Shown piece after piece: positions 8,612 through 17,698 of a stretch of DNA of 62,946 nucleotides. Both the position numbers and the translations under genes were made by a program. Within the stretch, counting starts at the first letter, position 1, and the number at the start of each line of letters is the position of its first letter. The notes under the pieces were generated by a model. That model ran no database searches. It was not told the DNA's origin and saw only the letters and a program-made list of their open reading frames with translations. The stretch comes from an uncultured Verrucomicrobiota bacterium (GTDB taxonomy: Bacteria > Verrucomicrobiota > Verrucomicrobiia > Limisphaerales > CAIYYI01), in the NCBI GenBank assembly GCA_903930345.1, contig CAIYYI010000659.1, positions 1 through 62,946 of the forward strand, in the 5' to 3' direction.

Positions 8612-10707
8612 AAACACCGCCATTGCTGCTGGGGTTGACCCTGGCCTTCTGGGGCTGGCAGATCGGCTTTCCCGGGGTCGGCCTGGTGATGGGCGCGCTG
8701 CTGGAATCCGCCCGGCTGCTGAAGACGCGCTGGGATTTCAGCCAGGCGGAGCTGAACCAGCTCTGGACCCTCTGCTGCCTGTCGGTGCTGGGGATCGCCA
8801 CCTATGCCTACGCCGCCAACGAAGGCACCAGCGCCCTCAGCGGCTTTTTCAACGCCAACTCCTTCACCGAGCGCAGCAAATCGATGAACCAGGGGGCCCA
8901 GGCGGCGCTGCAATTCCTGCAATGGCTCCCCTTTGCCTTCTATGCGCTGGCAGCCGCCCAGGCCTTTGGCCGGCAGGAGAAAATCAATTACCAGACCTTC
9001 AGCCTGCTGTTCTGGAAGAGCCAGCCGACCGCCACCCCCCGGAAACCGCAGACCGGGGGCGGGCTGCACCTGGCCTGGCCATACTTTGGCCTCTGCCTGG
9101 CCGGGGCCAGCGCCATCAAGTCCGACTCGCTCACCTTTTATGGCGGTGGCTGCGCCCTGCTGGCCTGGGCGCTCTGGGCGCAGCGCTCCCGGCGCTTTGC
9201 CGCCCCGGTGTGGGTGGGGCTGGTGGCGCTGGCCCTGGGGATGGGCTTCGCCGGGTTCAAGGGCCTCAACTACGTCCACGCCCTGCTCGACAACCTGCAT
9301 GCGGGCTGGCTGACCGGCTTTGGCAAAAAGGATTTTGACCCGCGCGAAAGCAAGACCTCCATCGGCCGCATCGGCAAGATGAAGCTTTCCGGCACGGTGG
9401 TGATGCGCGTGGAAATCCCCCCCGGCCAGCCCGTCACCCCGCTGCTGCGGGAGACGAGCTACTCCATTTTCCGGTCCCCATCCTGGATCGCGCATGCCCG
9501 CAACTTTTCGCCGCTCATCTACGAGCCCAATGAAAGCTCCTGGGTGTTCCAGACGGGGCGCGGCTACACCAACACCGTCAAGGTGGCCACCTACCTGCCC
9601 GGCGGCCAGGGCCTGCTCGCCCTGCCCTCCGGCGTGGCCCGACTGGATGATCTGCCGGTGTTCCAATTCGGCACCAACCGTTACGGGGCCGCCAAGGTGG
9701 AGAGCGGGCCCGGCCTGGTGCTGTTCCAGGCCCGGTACGGCCCCGGCCGCACCTTTGAAAGCCCCCCTGACGATGTGGACTTGGGCATGCCCCCGGAAGA
9801 GCTGCCCGCCATCAGACAAATCGCCGGGGAACTCGGGCTGGAAGGGATGACGCTGGCGCAGAAGCTGAAAACCATCGGCTGGTTTTTCCAGCAGAAGTTC
9901 GACTATTCCACGTGGCAAACCGAGGCCCACCTGCCCACCACCAACGAGACGGTGATCGGCCGCTTCCTGCTGAAAAACCGGTCCGGACACTGTGAGTTCT
10001 TTGGCACCGCCACCGTCCTGCTGCTGCGCCAGGCCGGGGTGCCGGCCCGCTACGCCGCCGGGTTCTCCGTGCAGGAGGGGGCGGGCGAGGGCCGGTTTGT
10101 GGTGCGCCAGCGGCACGGCCACGCCTGGGCGCTCTACTATGACGTGAAGGACCGGGCCTGGCACGACTTCGACACCACCCCCGGCTCCTGGTTTAGCGAG
10201 GAAAGCAAGCGCGCCTCCTTCCTGGAGCCTTTGCTCGACTCCTGGTCGCGCCTCTGGTTCGAGTTCTCCAAGCTCCGCTGGGGCAAAAACAACCTGCGCG
10301 CCTACCTCTTCCTGGTGATGGCGGCCACCATCGCCATCCTGGGCGGGCGCTTCCTCTGGCAGAAACGCTGGCGCAAAAGCCGGGATGCGGCCACCGCCAA
10401 GAAAACCGCCATCGTGTGGCCGGGCTTGGATTCCGAGGTGTTTGCCATCGAACAGCGCCTGGTGGAACTGGGCCTGGAACGGCGCGGCGGCGAGACCACG
10501 GCCACCTGGTGGCGCCGCATCCGATCCAACCTGCCCCCGGGCAGCCCGGACCTCCAACCGCTGCTGCACCTGCACAATCGCTACCGCTTCGACCCCGCCG
10601 GCCTGGACGCCGCAGAACGGGAAGAACTGCGCCGCCAAGCCCGCGCCTGGCTGGCCGCGTCCCGTCCCGAGACCACCCACGCCCGATCCGGCAAAACCGG
10701 AAGTTGA
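8605..10707 (+). CDS. TgpA-like transglutaminase-core membrane protein
   Basis: A 700-residue protein. The N-terminal third (about 1-235) has several membrane helices, a TgpA-type N-terminus. An extracytoplasmic segment carries a transglutaminase-like cysteine-protease core with an apparent triad: Cys463 in GHCEFF, His506 in HGHAW and Asp523 in FDTTPG. One more helix near residues 565-585 and a cytoplasmic tail of about 110 residues end the protein. The family pairs with MoxR and DUF58, as here. The substrate is unknown; TgpA of Pseudomonas is essential and linked to the envelope. The gene starts inside the end of the DUF58 gene. Confidence 0.86.
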   Translation: MLKTPPLLLGLTLAFWGWQIGFPGVGLVMGALLESARLLKTRWDFSQAELNQLWTLCCLSVLGIATYAYAANEGTSALSGFFNANSFTERSKSMNQGAQAALQFLQWLPFAFYALAAAQAFGRQEKINYQTFSLLFWKSQPTATPRKPQTGGGLHLAWPYFGLCLAGASAIKSDSLTFYGGGCALLAWALWAQRSRRFAAPVWVGLVALALGMGFAGFKGLNYVHALLDNLHAGWLTGFGKKDFDPRESKTSIGRIGKMKLSGTVVMRVEIPPGQPVTPLLRETSYSIFRSPSWIAHARNFSPLIYEPNESSWVFQTGRGYTNTVKVATYLPGGQGLLALPSGVARLDDLPVFQFGTNRYGAAKVESGPGLVLFQARYGPGRTFESPPDDVDLGMPPEELPAIRQIAGELGLEGMTLAQKLKTIGWFFQQKFDYSTWQTEAHLPTTNETVIGRFLLKNRSGHCEFFGTATVLLLRQAGVPARYAAGFSVQEGAGEGRFVVRQRHGHAWALYYDVKDRAWHDFDTTPGSWFSEESKRASFLEPLLDSWSRLWFEFSKLRWGKNNLRAYLFLVMAATIAILGGRFLWQKRWRKSRDAATAKKTAIVWPGLDSEVFAIEQRLVELGLERRGGETTATWWRRIRSNLPPGSPDLQPLLHLHNRYRFDPAGLDAAEREELRRQARAWLAASRPETTHARSGKTGS

Positions 10708-10747
10708 GGCACGCCACCGCCCAACCTCTCCGCGATCCCGGGAGACG

Positions 10748-11146
10748 CTATTGCACCGGCCCGGGCCGAACCGGGTTCCGACCCTGGGTGCCGGGATTGC
10801 GGGCAAAGGCAAACTCAGCCACCACACGCCCGCCGATCAGGTGTTCTTGAATGATCCGTTCCAGAACAGGGGGCGTGCAAGAGTGGTACCAGACGCCTTC
10901 GGGATAAACCACGGCAATGGGACCCTGGACACAGACGCGCAGGCAATTGGCCTTGGTGCGGTACACCACCGGTTCGGCCCCCGCCAGGTGGAGTTCTTTC
11001 AACCGGCGTTTCAGATATTCCCAAGCCTCCAGACCCGCCTCGCGGGAACAGCACTCCGGTTTGGCCGGCTCCGCACAGAGAAAGATGTGGCGCTGGTACT
11101 TCTCAAGACCCAAGGCGTCGGTTTGTTGCTGAAGTAAAGGATTCAT
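10748..11146 (-). CDS. Thioredoxin-like [2Fe-2S] ferredoxin
   Basis: A 132-residue protein of the thioredoxin-fold [2Fe-2S] ferredoxin family (Aquifex Fd4 / NuoE-like fold). Cysteines at 24, 32, 33, 68 and 72 match the family's two-plus-two ligand pattern. The segment [13 protein letters not shown] after Cys72 is a hallmark of the family. It should be a small soluble electron carrier. The ATG at 11146 is chosen because the family begins with a short N-terminus; one at 11161 is in frame. It is divergent from rho and convergent with the transglutaminase gene. A link to the complex I operon, which lacks an NADH module, is tempting but not supported by position. Confidence 0.82.
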   Translation of the reverse strand: MNPLLQQQTDALGLEKYQRHIFLCAEPAKPECCSREAGLEAWEYLKRRLKELHLAGAEPVVYRTKANCLRVCVQGPIAVVYPEGVWYHSCTPPVLERIIQEHLIGGRVVAEFAFARNPGTQGRNPVRPGPVQ

Positions 11147-11468
11147 GATGGCAGAAGCCATGCAAGATAGCGCACCAACGGTCGGAAAGATACCCTGACC
11201 CGTTCCAGAACAATGCCTTGGCAACGAGGAAGCACCGGTGGACGGGGGCCGCGTCCCCGGCAAGGAAGAAACCGGCAAAATAAGAATATTTTAAAAATAA
11301 TGATTGCATCGGATGCGTTAAAGCCTTAAATTGCCGCAACGAAGGTTCAAGCCGTCGGTTTCTTGTCTGGTAAATGGTAAGAAGATCGACGGTTCTTCCG
11401 ATAGTTCAAAATTCACTAGCTTCCGGTGGTATGTCTCCGGAAAAACACTTGAAAGTAAAACAGCTTAT
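11147..11468. other. Intergenic region between ferredoxin and rho
   Basis: A 322-nt divergent spacer that should hold both promoters and the rho leader. The right half is AT-rich. An inverted repeat TTCCGG / CCGGAA (11421-11426 and 11437-11442) lies 26 nt before the rho ATG and could form a leader hairpin. The rho frame stays open upstream to a TTG at 11331, but the extra 46 codons look unlike Rho. No clear -35/-10 pair was found. Autoregulated rho leaders are known in other bacteria; this one is only a candidate. Confidence 0.4.
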
Positions 11469-12605
11469 ATGACCACAGCGCCTGGCGCTAACATTCCGGA
11501 CATGGGTACCGGGTATTTGGAAATTTCGGAAAAGGGATTCGGTTTTCTGCGTTCCTCGGACAATAATTTCTCCCCGAAACCGAGCGATATTTTCGTCACC
11601 CCGGACACCATCAAGCGCAACTTCCTGCGCGAAGGCGCCCAGGTGACCGGCCGGCTGCAACCCCCCCACCGGGGCAGCAGCCCGCAACTGCGGTCCGTGG
11701 ACATCGTCAACGGCATGCCGTTCAACGACTACACGAAAGCGGTGCGCTTCGAGAACCTGACCACCATTGACCCGATTGAAAAGTACCGGCTGGAAACCGC
11801 GCCGGACCTGCTGGAGACACGGATCATTGACCTGGTGACGCCGATTGGCAAGGGCACCCGCGGCCTGATCGTGGCCCCGCCCCGCACCGGCAAAACCACG
11901 GTGCTGAAGCAGATCGCCAACGCGATCACCATCAACCACCCGGACGTCCACGTCATGGTGCTGCTCATCGACGAACGCCCCGAGGAAGTGACCGATTTCC
12001 AGCGCTCCGTGAAGGCCGAGGTGGTGGCCTCCTCGAATGACCAGGATTTGGAGACCCACGTGCGGCTCTCGCGCTTCATGATTGAGCGTTGCCGCCGCAT
12101 GGTGGAAGCCGGCAAGGACATTTTCGTGCTGCTGGACTCCATCACCCGCGTGGCGCGCGCTTACAACAGCGTGCATGGTGGCAGCGGTCGAACGATGACG
12201 GGCGGCGTGGACGCACGCGCTTTGGAAATCCCGCGCAAGATGTTCGCCTCAGCCCGAAAGATTGAGGACGGCGGCTCCCTGACCATCATCGCCACGGCGC
12301 TGGTGGACACCGGATCGCGCATGGACGAGCTGATTTTCCAGGAATTCAAGGGCACGGGCAACATGGAGCTGATCCTGGAGCGCAAGCTCTCGGACCGACG
12401 CCTGTTCCCGGCGCTGGACATCCCCAAGAGCGGCACCCGCAAAGAGGAGAAACTGTTCTCCAAGACGCAAATCGAGGCGGTGCGCAAGCTGCGCCGCATG
12501 ATGGTGGATTTGAATCCCGTGGAGGCGATGGAGACCCTGCTGGCGGCGTGCAAGAAGCACAAGACCAACGAGGAGTTGTTGACGAAGCTCGAAAAGGGCA
12601 ATTAG
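11469..12605 (+). CDS. rho: Transcription termination factor Rho, short N-terminus
   Basis: A 378-residue RNA-dependent hexameric ATPase that ends transcription. The RNA-binding cold-shock-like domain (about 10-75, with GYLEISEKGFGFLRS), Walker A (PPRTGKT, Lys142), LLIDERPEEVTD, the Q-loop TGGVDA and GTGNMEL are all present and close to E. coli Rho. The helical Rho_N domain that precedes the RNA-binding domain in most Rho proteins is missing: the protein goes almost directly from the start into the OB fold. E. coli Rho has Lys-Ala before GKT where this one has Arg139-Thr. The 3' end is followed by a perfect palindrome at 12611-12627. The ATG at 11469 is chosen over a TTG at 11331. Confidence 0.93.
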   Translation: MTTAPGANIPDMGTGYLEISEKGFGFLRSSDNNFSPKPSDIFVTPDTIKRNFLREGAQVTGRLQPPHRGSSPQLRSVDIVNGMPFNDYTKAVRFENLTTIDPIEKYRLETAPDLLETRIIDLVTPIGKGTRGLIVAPPRTGKTTVLKQIANAITINHPDVHVMVLLIDERPEEVTDFQRSVKAEVVASSNDQDLETHVRLSRFMIERCRRMVEAGKDIFVLLDSITRVARAYNSVHGGSGRTMTGGVDARALEIPRKMFASARKIEDGGSLTIIATALVDTGSRMDELIFQEFKGTGNMELILERKLSDRRLFPALDIPKSGTRKEEKLFSKTQIEAVRKLRRMMVDLNPVEAMETLLAACKKHKTNEELLTKLEKGN

Positions 12606-12610
12606 TCACA

Positions 12611-12627
12611 CGCAGGCCAAGCCTGCG
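12611..12627. repeat. Palindrome after rho, copy 1
   Basis: A 7-bp perfect inverted repeat CGCAGGC / GCCTGCG with a 3-nt loop, 5 nt after the rho stop codon. No T-run follows, so it is not a standard intrinsic terminator. A near-identical element occurs at 36440-36456. Confidence 0.6.
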
Positions 12628-12643
12628 CCCCAGGCCTGATCGC

Positions 12644-13651
12644 ATGAAAAAGCCGCGCACAGCCGCACCGACAGCGATCCCCTCCACCCGCCCGCCCCTG
12701 GCGCGCATGATGCACATGCATCAGTCCATCCAGACGGGTGATTACCCCAACGCCACCCAACTGGCGGAGGAGCTGGAGGTCAGCACCAAGTCGGTGTACC
12801 GCGACATTGACTTCATGCGGGACCGGCTGGGCATGCCGGTGGATTTTGACCCGCAACGCAACGGCTATTACTACACGGAGGAGGTCGGCAATTTCCCCAC
12901 GGTGACCATCACCGAAGGGGAAATGTTCGCCTTGCTGGTGGCGGAAAAGGCCTTGCAGCAATACCGTGGCACCACGTTTGAGCAGCCGCTGATAAGCGCG
13001 TTCCGCAAGATGTCAGAGGGCCTGCCGGACACGATCTCACTGCAATTGGAGGATTGGAACCAGACCATCTCCTTCCACACCCGGGCGGTGCCCCTGCTCG
13101 ATCTGGAGGTGTTTGACCGCATCGCGCGGGCGGTGTCGCGCCGGGAGCAGCTCACCATCCGCTATCGCAAGCCCGGCGAGGCGCGGGCCGAGGAACGGCT
13201 GGTGGATCCCTACCACCTGGCCAACATCAATGGCGAATGGTTCCTTTACGCCTTTGATCATCTGCGCAAGGATATCCGCACCTTTGTGCCGGCCCGCATC
13301 AAGGCCGTGACCCCCACCGGCAAGAAATTCCCCAAGCCCCAGAAGTTTTCCCTGGCCAAACGCCTGCGTGACAGCTTTGGCGTGCTCTCCGGCCACGGGG
13401 ATCACAAGGTTGTCCTCCAGTTCAATGAGTTCGTGGCCGATTACGTGCGGGAAAAGCAGTGGCACGAATCGCAGACCCTGAAGGAATTGTCCGGGGGACG
13501 GGTGGAGATGCGCCTGAGGCTATCCAGCCTGGTGGAGATCGAGCGCTGGGTGCTGAGCTGGGGCGGCAATGTTCGTGTCATCCAGCCACCGGAGCTGGTC
13601 GCGGGCGTGCAGGCGGCGGCGCAAAAAATCCTGGGGACGGTCAAGGCTTAG
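12644..13651 (+). CDS. WYL-domain transcriptional regulator
   Basis: A 335-residue DeoR-like regulator. The N-terminal winged helix-turn-helix (about residues 20-75) has NATQLAEELEVSTKSVYRDI, the recognition-helix pattern of this family. The middle and C-terminal part carries a WYL domain, with the RYRKPGEARAEERLVDPYHL stretch followed by GEWFLYAFD. A WCX-like C-terminal extension ends the protein. WYL domains bind ligands such as nucleic acids or cyclic dinucleotides and often control stress, repair or defence genes; the target here is unknown. It begins 38 nt after rho and its end overlaps the convergent operon by 11 nt. Confidence 0.85.
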   Translation: MKKPRTAAPTAIPSTRPPLARMMHMHQSIQTGDYPNATQLAEELEVSTKSVYRDIDFMRDRLGMPVDFDPQRNGYYYTEEVGNFPTVTITEGEMFALLVAEKALQQYRGTTFEQPLISAFRKMSEGLPDTISLQLEDWNQTISFHTRAVPLLDLEVFDRIARAVSRREQLTIRYRKPGEARAEERLVDPYHLANINGEWFLYAFDHLRKDIRTFVPARIKAVTPTGKKFPKPQKFSLAKRLRDSFGVLSGHGDHKVVLQFNEFVADYVREKQWHESQTLKELSGGRVEMRLRLSSLVEIERWVLSWGGNVRVIQPPELVAGVQAAAQKILGTVKA

Positions 13652-15068
13652 GCACCACCGGCTTGGGAGCGGGCAAGTTCAGACGGGAGCGCAACACCGC
13701 CTGAAACTGCGCCTCAAGTCCCTTCTCCGGATCCAGCATGTCCCGCTGCACAGCCTGTTCCAGTTCGGCATACGGGGGCAACCCGATGCGATCGGCGGAT
13801 GGCGCGGACTTGGCCTGGTAATTCTGATAAACCTTCCGGGCCAGCAGCCCGAATCCCAGCGCCCGGTCATCATCATCCAAGATCAGGTGGGTGTAGGAGG
13901 TGCGGATGAACCCCTCGATGAAGGATCGGGCCTGGTTTTGATCCAACTGCTCCATGTTTTCCGTGACCTTGCGAATGGCAAAGGTGTCGAGATCACCATT
14001 GGCCCCCAGCACCTGCGTGTCCTTGGGATACGTCGCCTTGAGGTACTTGAACCACCGGTTGGCCTCAGTCATCCGGTTGTGGGTGTAAAGCTGATACACC
14101 GCCTGGCGCAGGAAATTGCGGTGGGCGCGCTGCATGTTCTCCACGACGGACTGATCCTCACGCAACATCTCCTCGTAAGCGGCGTTGACCTTGGGGATGA
14201 TGAAGAGGTTCGGCCCGTACAGGGGCACCCCCCCCACCCGCGAGACAATCACGCGCCCGCGCTGAAAGGAGAGCTGCATGGCCTGGTAAATCATGCGCCG
14301 CAGGGTGACCTGGTCATCCGGCTTGGCTTTTTGCAACCCACGGGCGGCCCAATAGATGGCGTGCGCCTCCGGCAACCGCCACTCCAGCGGACCGAAGCGG
14401 TTGTCCACCTCCTGCATGAGGCGGGGATCCATCCGGTACTTGCCGGTCAACAGACGCGCCCGGGCGCGGGCCTCCTCGGTCTGGGGATTGATCAATTCGA
14501 CATAATTCGTCCCCTGGTTGCCCAGAACTGTCGTCATCTGGTCAAACCACTGCTTTTTGTAGTATTGGTGGGCATCATCCAGTCCCTGCCCCATCTTGTG
14601 CTGGAAAAACCAGCCCAGCTCGCGGTACATCAGGGCCTCGTCCGGATTGTACTTCAGCCCCTCATCACGGAGCAGCTCAATACCGCGCAACACCCAGCGC
14701 CAGCGGTCTTCCGGTTCGGTGAACTTGACGGAAATGTTGTAGGCCATGTTCCAGGCCTGGACAATCCAGGTCTGCTTCATGCGGGGCTGGAGCCGGGTGA
14801 TCCAGTCCGCCAATTGCACCATTTCAAAATACTTGTCCTCGTCCTGCAAGGTGTTGGCGCGCATCCAGAGGGCGTTGGCAATCAGGCCGCGAAACCCGCC
14901 CAGAGCCACGGTGGTGAAGGCGAGCATGGGGGGGGCATTGCGCAGGTCGAGGGAGCGCTCCGGCAGCAATTGGCGGCGCTGAACATCTAGGCGCTGCTGG
15001 GCGAGGAAAACCCCCACCAGGCAAACCAGCGCGACCAGCGCGGCAATGGATTTGGTGGGCCGGTTCAT
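13641..15068 (-). CDS. Membrane-anchored helical-repeat protein of unknown function
   Basis: A 475-residue protein with one N-terminal signal anchor (about 7-23). The rest is predicted outside the cytoplasm and rich in Trp, Tyr and Arg helices, such as LADWITRLQPRMKQTWIVQAWNM broken into shorter motifs. The helix pattern resembles tetratricopeptide-like repeats (about 60-300), but no motif is clear enough to name a family. It is the last gene of the eight-gene operon and overlaps the ABC permease by 4 nt, so it is probably a partner of that transporter. I do not recognise a function. Confidence 0.6.
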   Translation of the reverse strand: MNRPTKSIAALVALVCLVGVFLAQQRLDVQRRQLLPERSLDLRNAPPMLAFTTVALGGFRGLIANALWMRANTLQDEDKYFEMVQLADWITRLQPRMKQTWIVQAWNMAYNISVKFTEPEDRWRWVLRGIELLRDEGLKYNPDEALMYRELGWFFQHKMGQGLDDAHQYYKKQWFDQMTTVLGNQGTNYVELINPQTEEARARARLLTGKYRMDPRLMQEVDNRFGPLEWRLPEAHAIYWAARGLQKAKPDDQVTLRRMIYQAMQLSFQRGRVIVSRVGGVPLYGPNLFIIPKVNAAYEEMLREDQSVVENMQRAHRNFLRQAVYQLYTHNRMTEANRWFKYLKATYPKDTQVLGANGDLDTFAIRKVTENMEQLDQNQARSFIEGFIRTSYTHLILDDDDRALGFGLLARKVYQNYQAKSAPSADRIGLPPYAELEQAVQRDMLDPEKGLEAQFQAVLRSRLNLPAPKPVVPKP

Positions 15069-16438
15069 GCGTTTTGGGCGGCGGCCAGTTCGCGCCGGTT
15101 AAAGAGGGTGATGCCCACGGCCGCCAGGGAGCCCCCCAGCAGGAGAATGACCTGGACGAAGGCCTGCGCCACCAGGCCCCAGCCGACCGAACGACCGCTG
15201 CTCAGCAAATCCACCGGCGAAAACGCCTCGGCCAGGTTGATGACCCTCACCACGGCTTTGAAAACCGGGAGCAGCGCCTTGTCGAGCACTGGATTTTCGG
15301 CTGCCCCCGTTTCGTGGTCACGGCCGAAAACCGTCCCATCCTCCACCGCCGAGGTCATCGTGCTGCCACCCACCACCATGGCCAGGGCCGCCAAAGCCAC
15401 AAAAGCCGCCACCGGGAAGGAGAGAAAGCTGGCCGCCGCCAGGCCGACACACGCCAGCAGTCCCAGCCAGAACCAGATGATCACCAGCCCCCGCAGCAGG
15501 TTCAGCTCAAAGCTGGCTTCCCGGTAAAGCACCTCGAAGCCATCCGCCAGGGGAAACAGCAGCGCGCATTCATTGCGGTTGACGAAATTCACGATCAGCT
15601 TGCCATCATCCGTGATGGCCTGGGCCGGCACGGCGAACTCATGGAAGGTCTCCGGAGCCAGGCTCATCACCCGCTCCTCAAACATGGGGGATTCCGCCGG
15701 ACCGATGCGCCAGGCACCCAGGTAGGTGCTGCGGGGGCTGGTTTCGGCGGCGTAGAACTTCACCCTCAGGTAGAGCGGCGCCCCCTTCAGTTTCTCACGG
15801 ATGCCGGTAGCATCAATCTGCCAGCGCCGCATATATCCCGGCGGCACGAGTTGCTCGCGGCCCTTGACCGCTTCCTCCACCTGTTTGCGAACCTCCGCCT
15901 GATCGGCGGGGGTGAGGTTCTGGTTGCGAATGCGTTGCTGGAAGTTTTCCTCAATCTGTTTGGCGAAATCCGGGGCGGGCTCTTTCAGTGTGGCCCGGGC
16001 CACCAGCACCTCATTGCGGAGGATGATCTGCTGCGGGGGCGGCAACTGCCGGGCCCGCCACTGCAACAGGACGTAAATCGAGGCCCCCGCCACCAGGAGC
16101 AGGGCGGCGTTCAGGGACATGATCCCCGCCCATTTGCCGACCCAAATCTGCCACCGGGCGATCGGCTTGGTGACCACCACCTGGATCTGGCACTCCTCAA
16201 TGTCCCGGGCCAGGGTGCCGCAGCCGAGCCACAGCGTGGCCATCCCCAGCAGCACAGTCACCAGGCTCAGGGTGTAGGTCAGCACAATCTGCACGAAACC
16301 GCGCGCCGTGCCATCGTGCTTGATCAGCAACGGCAGCACCGACACGGTGGCCGCCAGAAGGAAAGCCATGACCCAAAACAGCCGGTAGCGGAAGGCCGCT
16401 TTCCAGGTCAGCATGGCGATGGCGAGAATGCGCTGCAT
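15065..16438 (-). CDS. ABC-2 type permease with large outer loop
   Basis: A 457-residue permease. The N-terminal part has helices near residues 18-36, 48-70 and 105-127. A large hydrophilic region of about 180 residues (145-325) should face outside. Three more helices sit near 328-400 and one near the C-terminus at 425-447. This is the ABC-2 layout with a long first outer loop. It overlaps the downstream helical-repeat gene by 4 nt and starts 7 nt after the ATPase gene, which must be its energy partner. The exported substrate is unknown. Confidence 0.75.
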   Translation of the reverse strand: MQRILAIAMLTWKAAFRYRLFWVMAFLLAATVSVLPLLIKHDGTARGFVQIVLTYTLSLVTVLLGMATLWLGCGTLARDIEECQIQVVVTKPIARWQIWVGKWAGIMSLNAALLLVAGASIYVLLQWRARQLPPPQQIILRNEVLVARATLKEPAPDFAKQIEENFQQRIRNQNLTPADQAEVRKQVEEAVKGREQLVPPGYMRRWQIDATGIREKLKGAPLYLRVKFYAAETSPRSTYLGAWRIGPAESPMFEERVMSLAPETFHEFAVPAQAITDDGKLIVNFVNRNECALLFPLADGFEVLYREASFELNLLRGLVIIWFWLGLLACVGLAAASFLSFPVAAFVALAALAMVVGGSTMTSAVEDGTVFGRDHETGAAENPVLDKALLPVFKAVVRVINLAEAFSPVDLLSSGRSVGWGLVAQAFVQVILLLGGSLAAVGITLFNRRELAAAQNA

Positions 16439-16445
16439 GAAAACG

Positions 16446-17678
16446 TCACTGGGGCTTTTTGCCGAGCAGGGCGGACAGTTTCTCGTTGGCCTGCTTCAAA
16501 TCCGCCTCACGCGCGGGCGCGGGAGCGGAGACAGCCGGAGCCGTTTCAACCGGGGCCGGGGCGGGCGACTTGCCCGTCAGGGCGGCCAGACGCCCGGTTT
16601 CCAACGCTGGCACCGGGGCCGACGCGACCGGGCTGGGGGCGGGAGCGGTCTCTGCGGGGCGCGCCTGGGTGAGGCGTTCCAGCAATTTATCCCCTGCTTT
16701 CTCCGGCGAGGCGTCGGCCCGCAAATAGGCGGCCACCCGATTGTCCGAAGTGGCCCCGGACGTGGCTGACGCATTCGCGCGCGCCTGCCGGACCACTTCG
16801 AGAAAATACGATTCCAGATTCTGGGTGGGGTTATCCACCCTGATCTTATCCTCGGCCACATCCCGGCGGATGACCTCCAGGACCTGGCGCAGGGTTTCCC
16901 TCGGCAGGGCCGGGGTGGTGATGCGCACCGACTCACGGTTGGCCAGCAGATCCCCCAACGGCCCCATGGCCTGAATGCGGCCACCGTAGTAGATCACCAC
17001 GCGATCACAGACATCCTCCACATCCGCCAGCAAATGGCTGCACAGGATGACGGTCTTGCCCCGCCGGGCGAGCGCGAGGATCAGGTCCTTGACCTCGCGG
17101 CACCCGATGGGATCCAGGCCGCTGGTGGGCTCATCCAGAATGATGAGATCCGGATCATTGATCAGCGCCTGGGCCAGGCCGATGCGACGCTGCATGCCCT
17201 TGGAGAATTCCCCCACGGAACGGGTGCGGGCCTGGCTCAGGCCGACCATTTCAATGAGCTGCTCCGCGCGCTGGCGGCGCTCACCGGCGGGCAGTTCGAA
17301 CAGGCGGCCAAAAAAGTCCAACGTCTCCCCCGAGTTCAGATAGCGGTAAAGATACGATTCCTCCGGCAGGTAGCCAATGCGGCTCTTGGTGAGGACATGG
17401 CGCGGGGAATGACCGAACACCTCGATATGCCCCTTGGTTTGATGGAGCAGCCCCAGCAGCATCTTGACAGTGGTGGATTTGCCGGAGCCGTTCGGCCCCA
17501 ACAGGCCAAACACCTCGCCGCGCCGGACCTCAAAATCAACCCCATCCACCGCGCGCGCCTTGGGCCGGCCCCAAAAATCCTTGAACACCTTGGTGAGGCC
17601 GCGCACGGAAACCACGACTTCGGAGGCGGTGGTGGCCTGGGTTGCAGGTTCGAGGCTGGCCGCCTGTGGGGTATTCAT
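16446..17678 (-). CDS. ABC transporter ATP-binding protein with Ala/Pro-rich tail
   Basis: A 410-residue ABC ATPase of the ABC-2 exporter type. Walker A is GPNGSGKST, the signature is the variant FSKGM, and Walker B is LIILDEPTSGLDP. The nucleotide-binding domain ends near residue 300. About 100 further residues are rich in Ala and Pro and contain two related motifs, LAALTGK and LSALLGK, the second at the very end. Such a tail is not part of the catalytic core and may dock to a partner. It is the only ABC ATPase in the operon, so it probably powers both permeases. Confidence 0.82.
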   Translation of the reverse strand: MNTPQAASLEPATQATTASEVVVSVRGLTKVFKDFWGRPKARAVDGVDFEVRRGEVFGLLGPNGSGKSTTVKMLLGLLHQTKGHIEVFGHSPRHVLTKSRIGYLPEESYLYRYLNSGETLDFFGRLFELPAGERRQRAEQLIEMVGLSQARTRSVGEFSKGMQRRIGLAQALINDPDLIILDEPTSGLDPIGCREVKDLILALARRGKTVILCSHLLADVEDVCDRVVIYYGGRIQAMGPLGDLLANRESVRITTPALPRETLRQVLEVIRRDVAEDKIRVDNPTQNLESYFLEVVRQARANASATSGATSDNRVAAYLRADASPEKAGDKLLERLTQARPAETAPAPSPVASAPVPALETGRLAALTGKSPAPAPVETAPAVSAPAPAREADLKQANEKLSALLGKKPQ

Positions 17679-17698
17679 GGGTGGCTCCTGAAAAGGGT

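Noticed and set aside
11331-11468. Extension of rho upstream to a TTG
   Set aside because: The 46 extra residues lack the Rho_N pattern, and the ATG at 11469 gives a clean Rho core.
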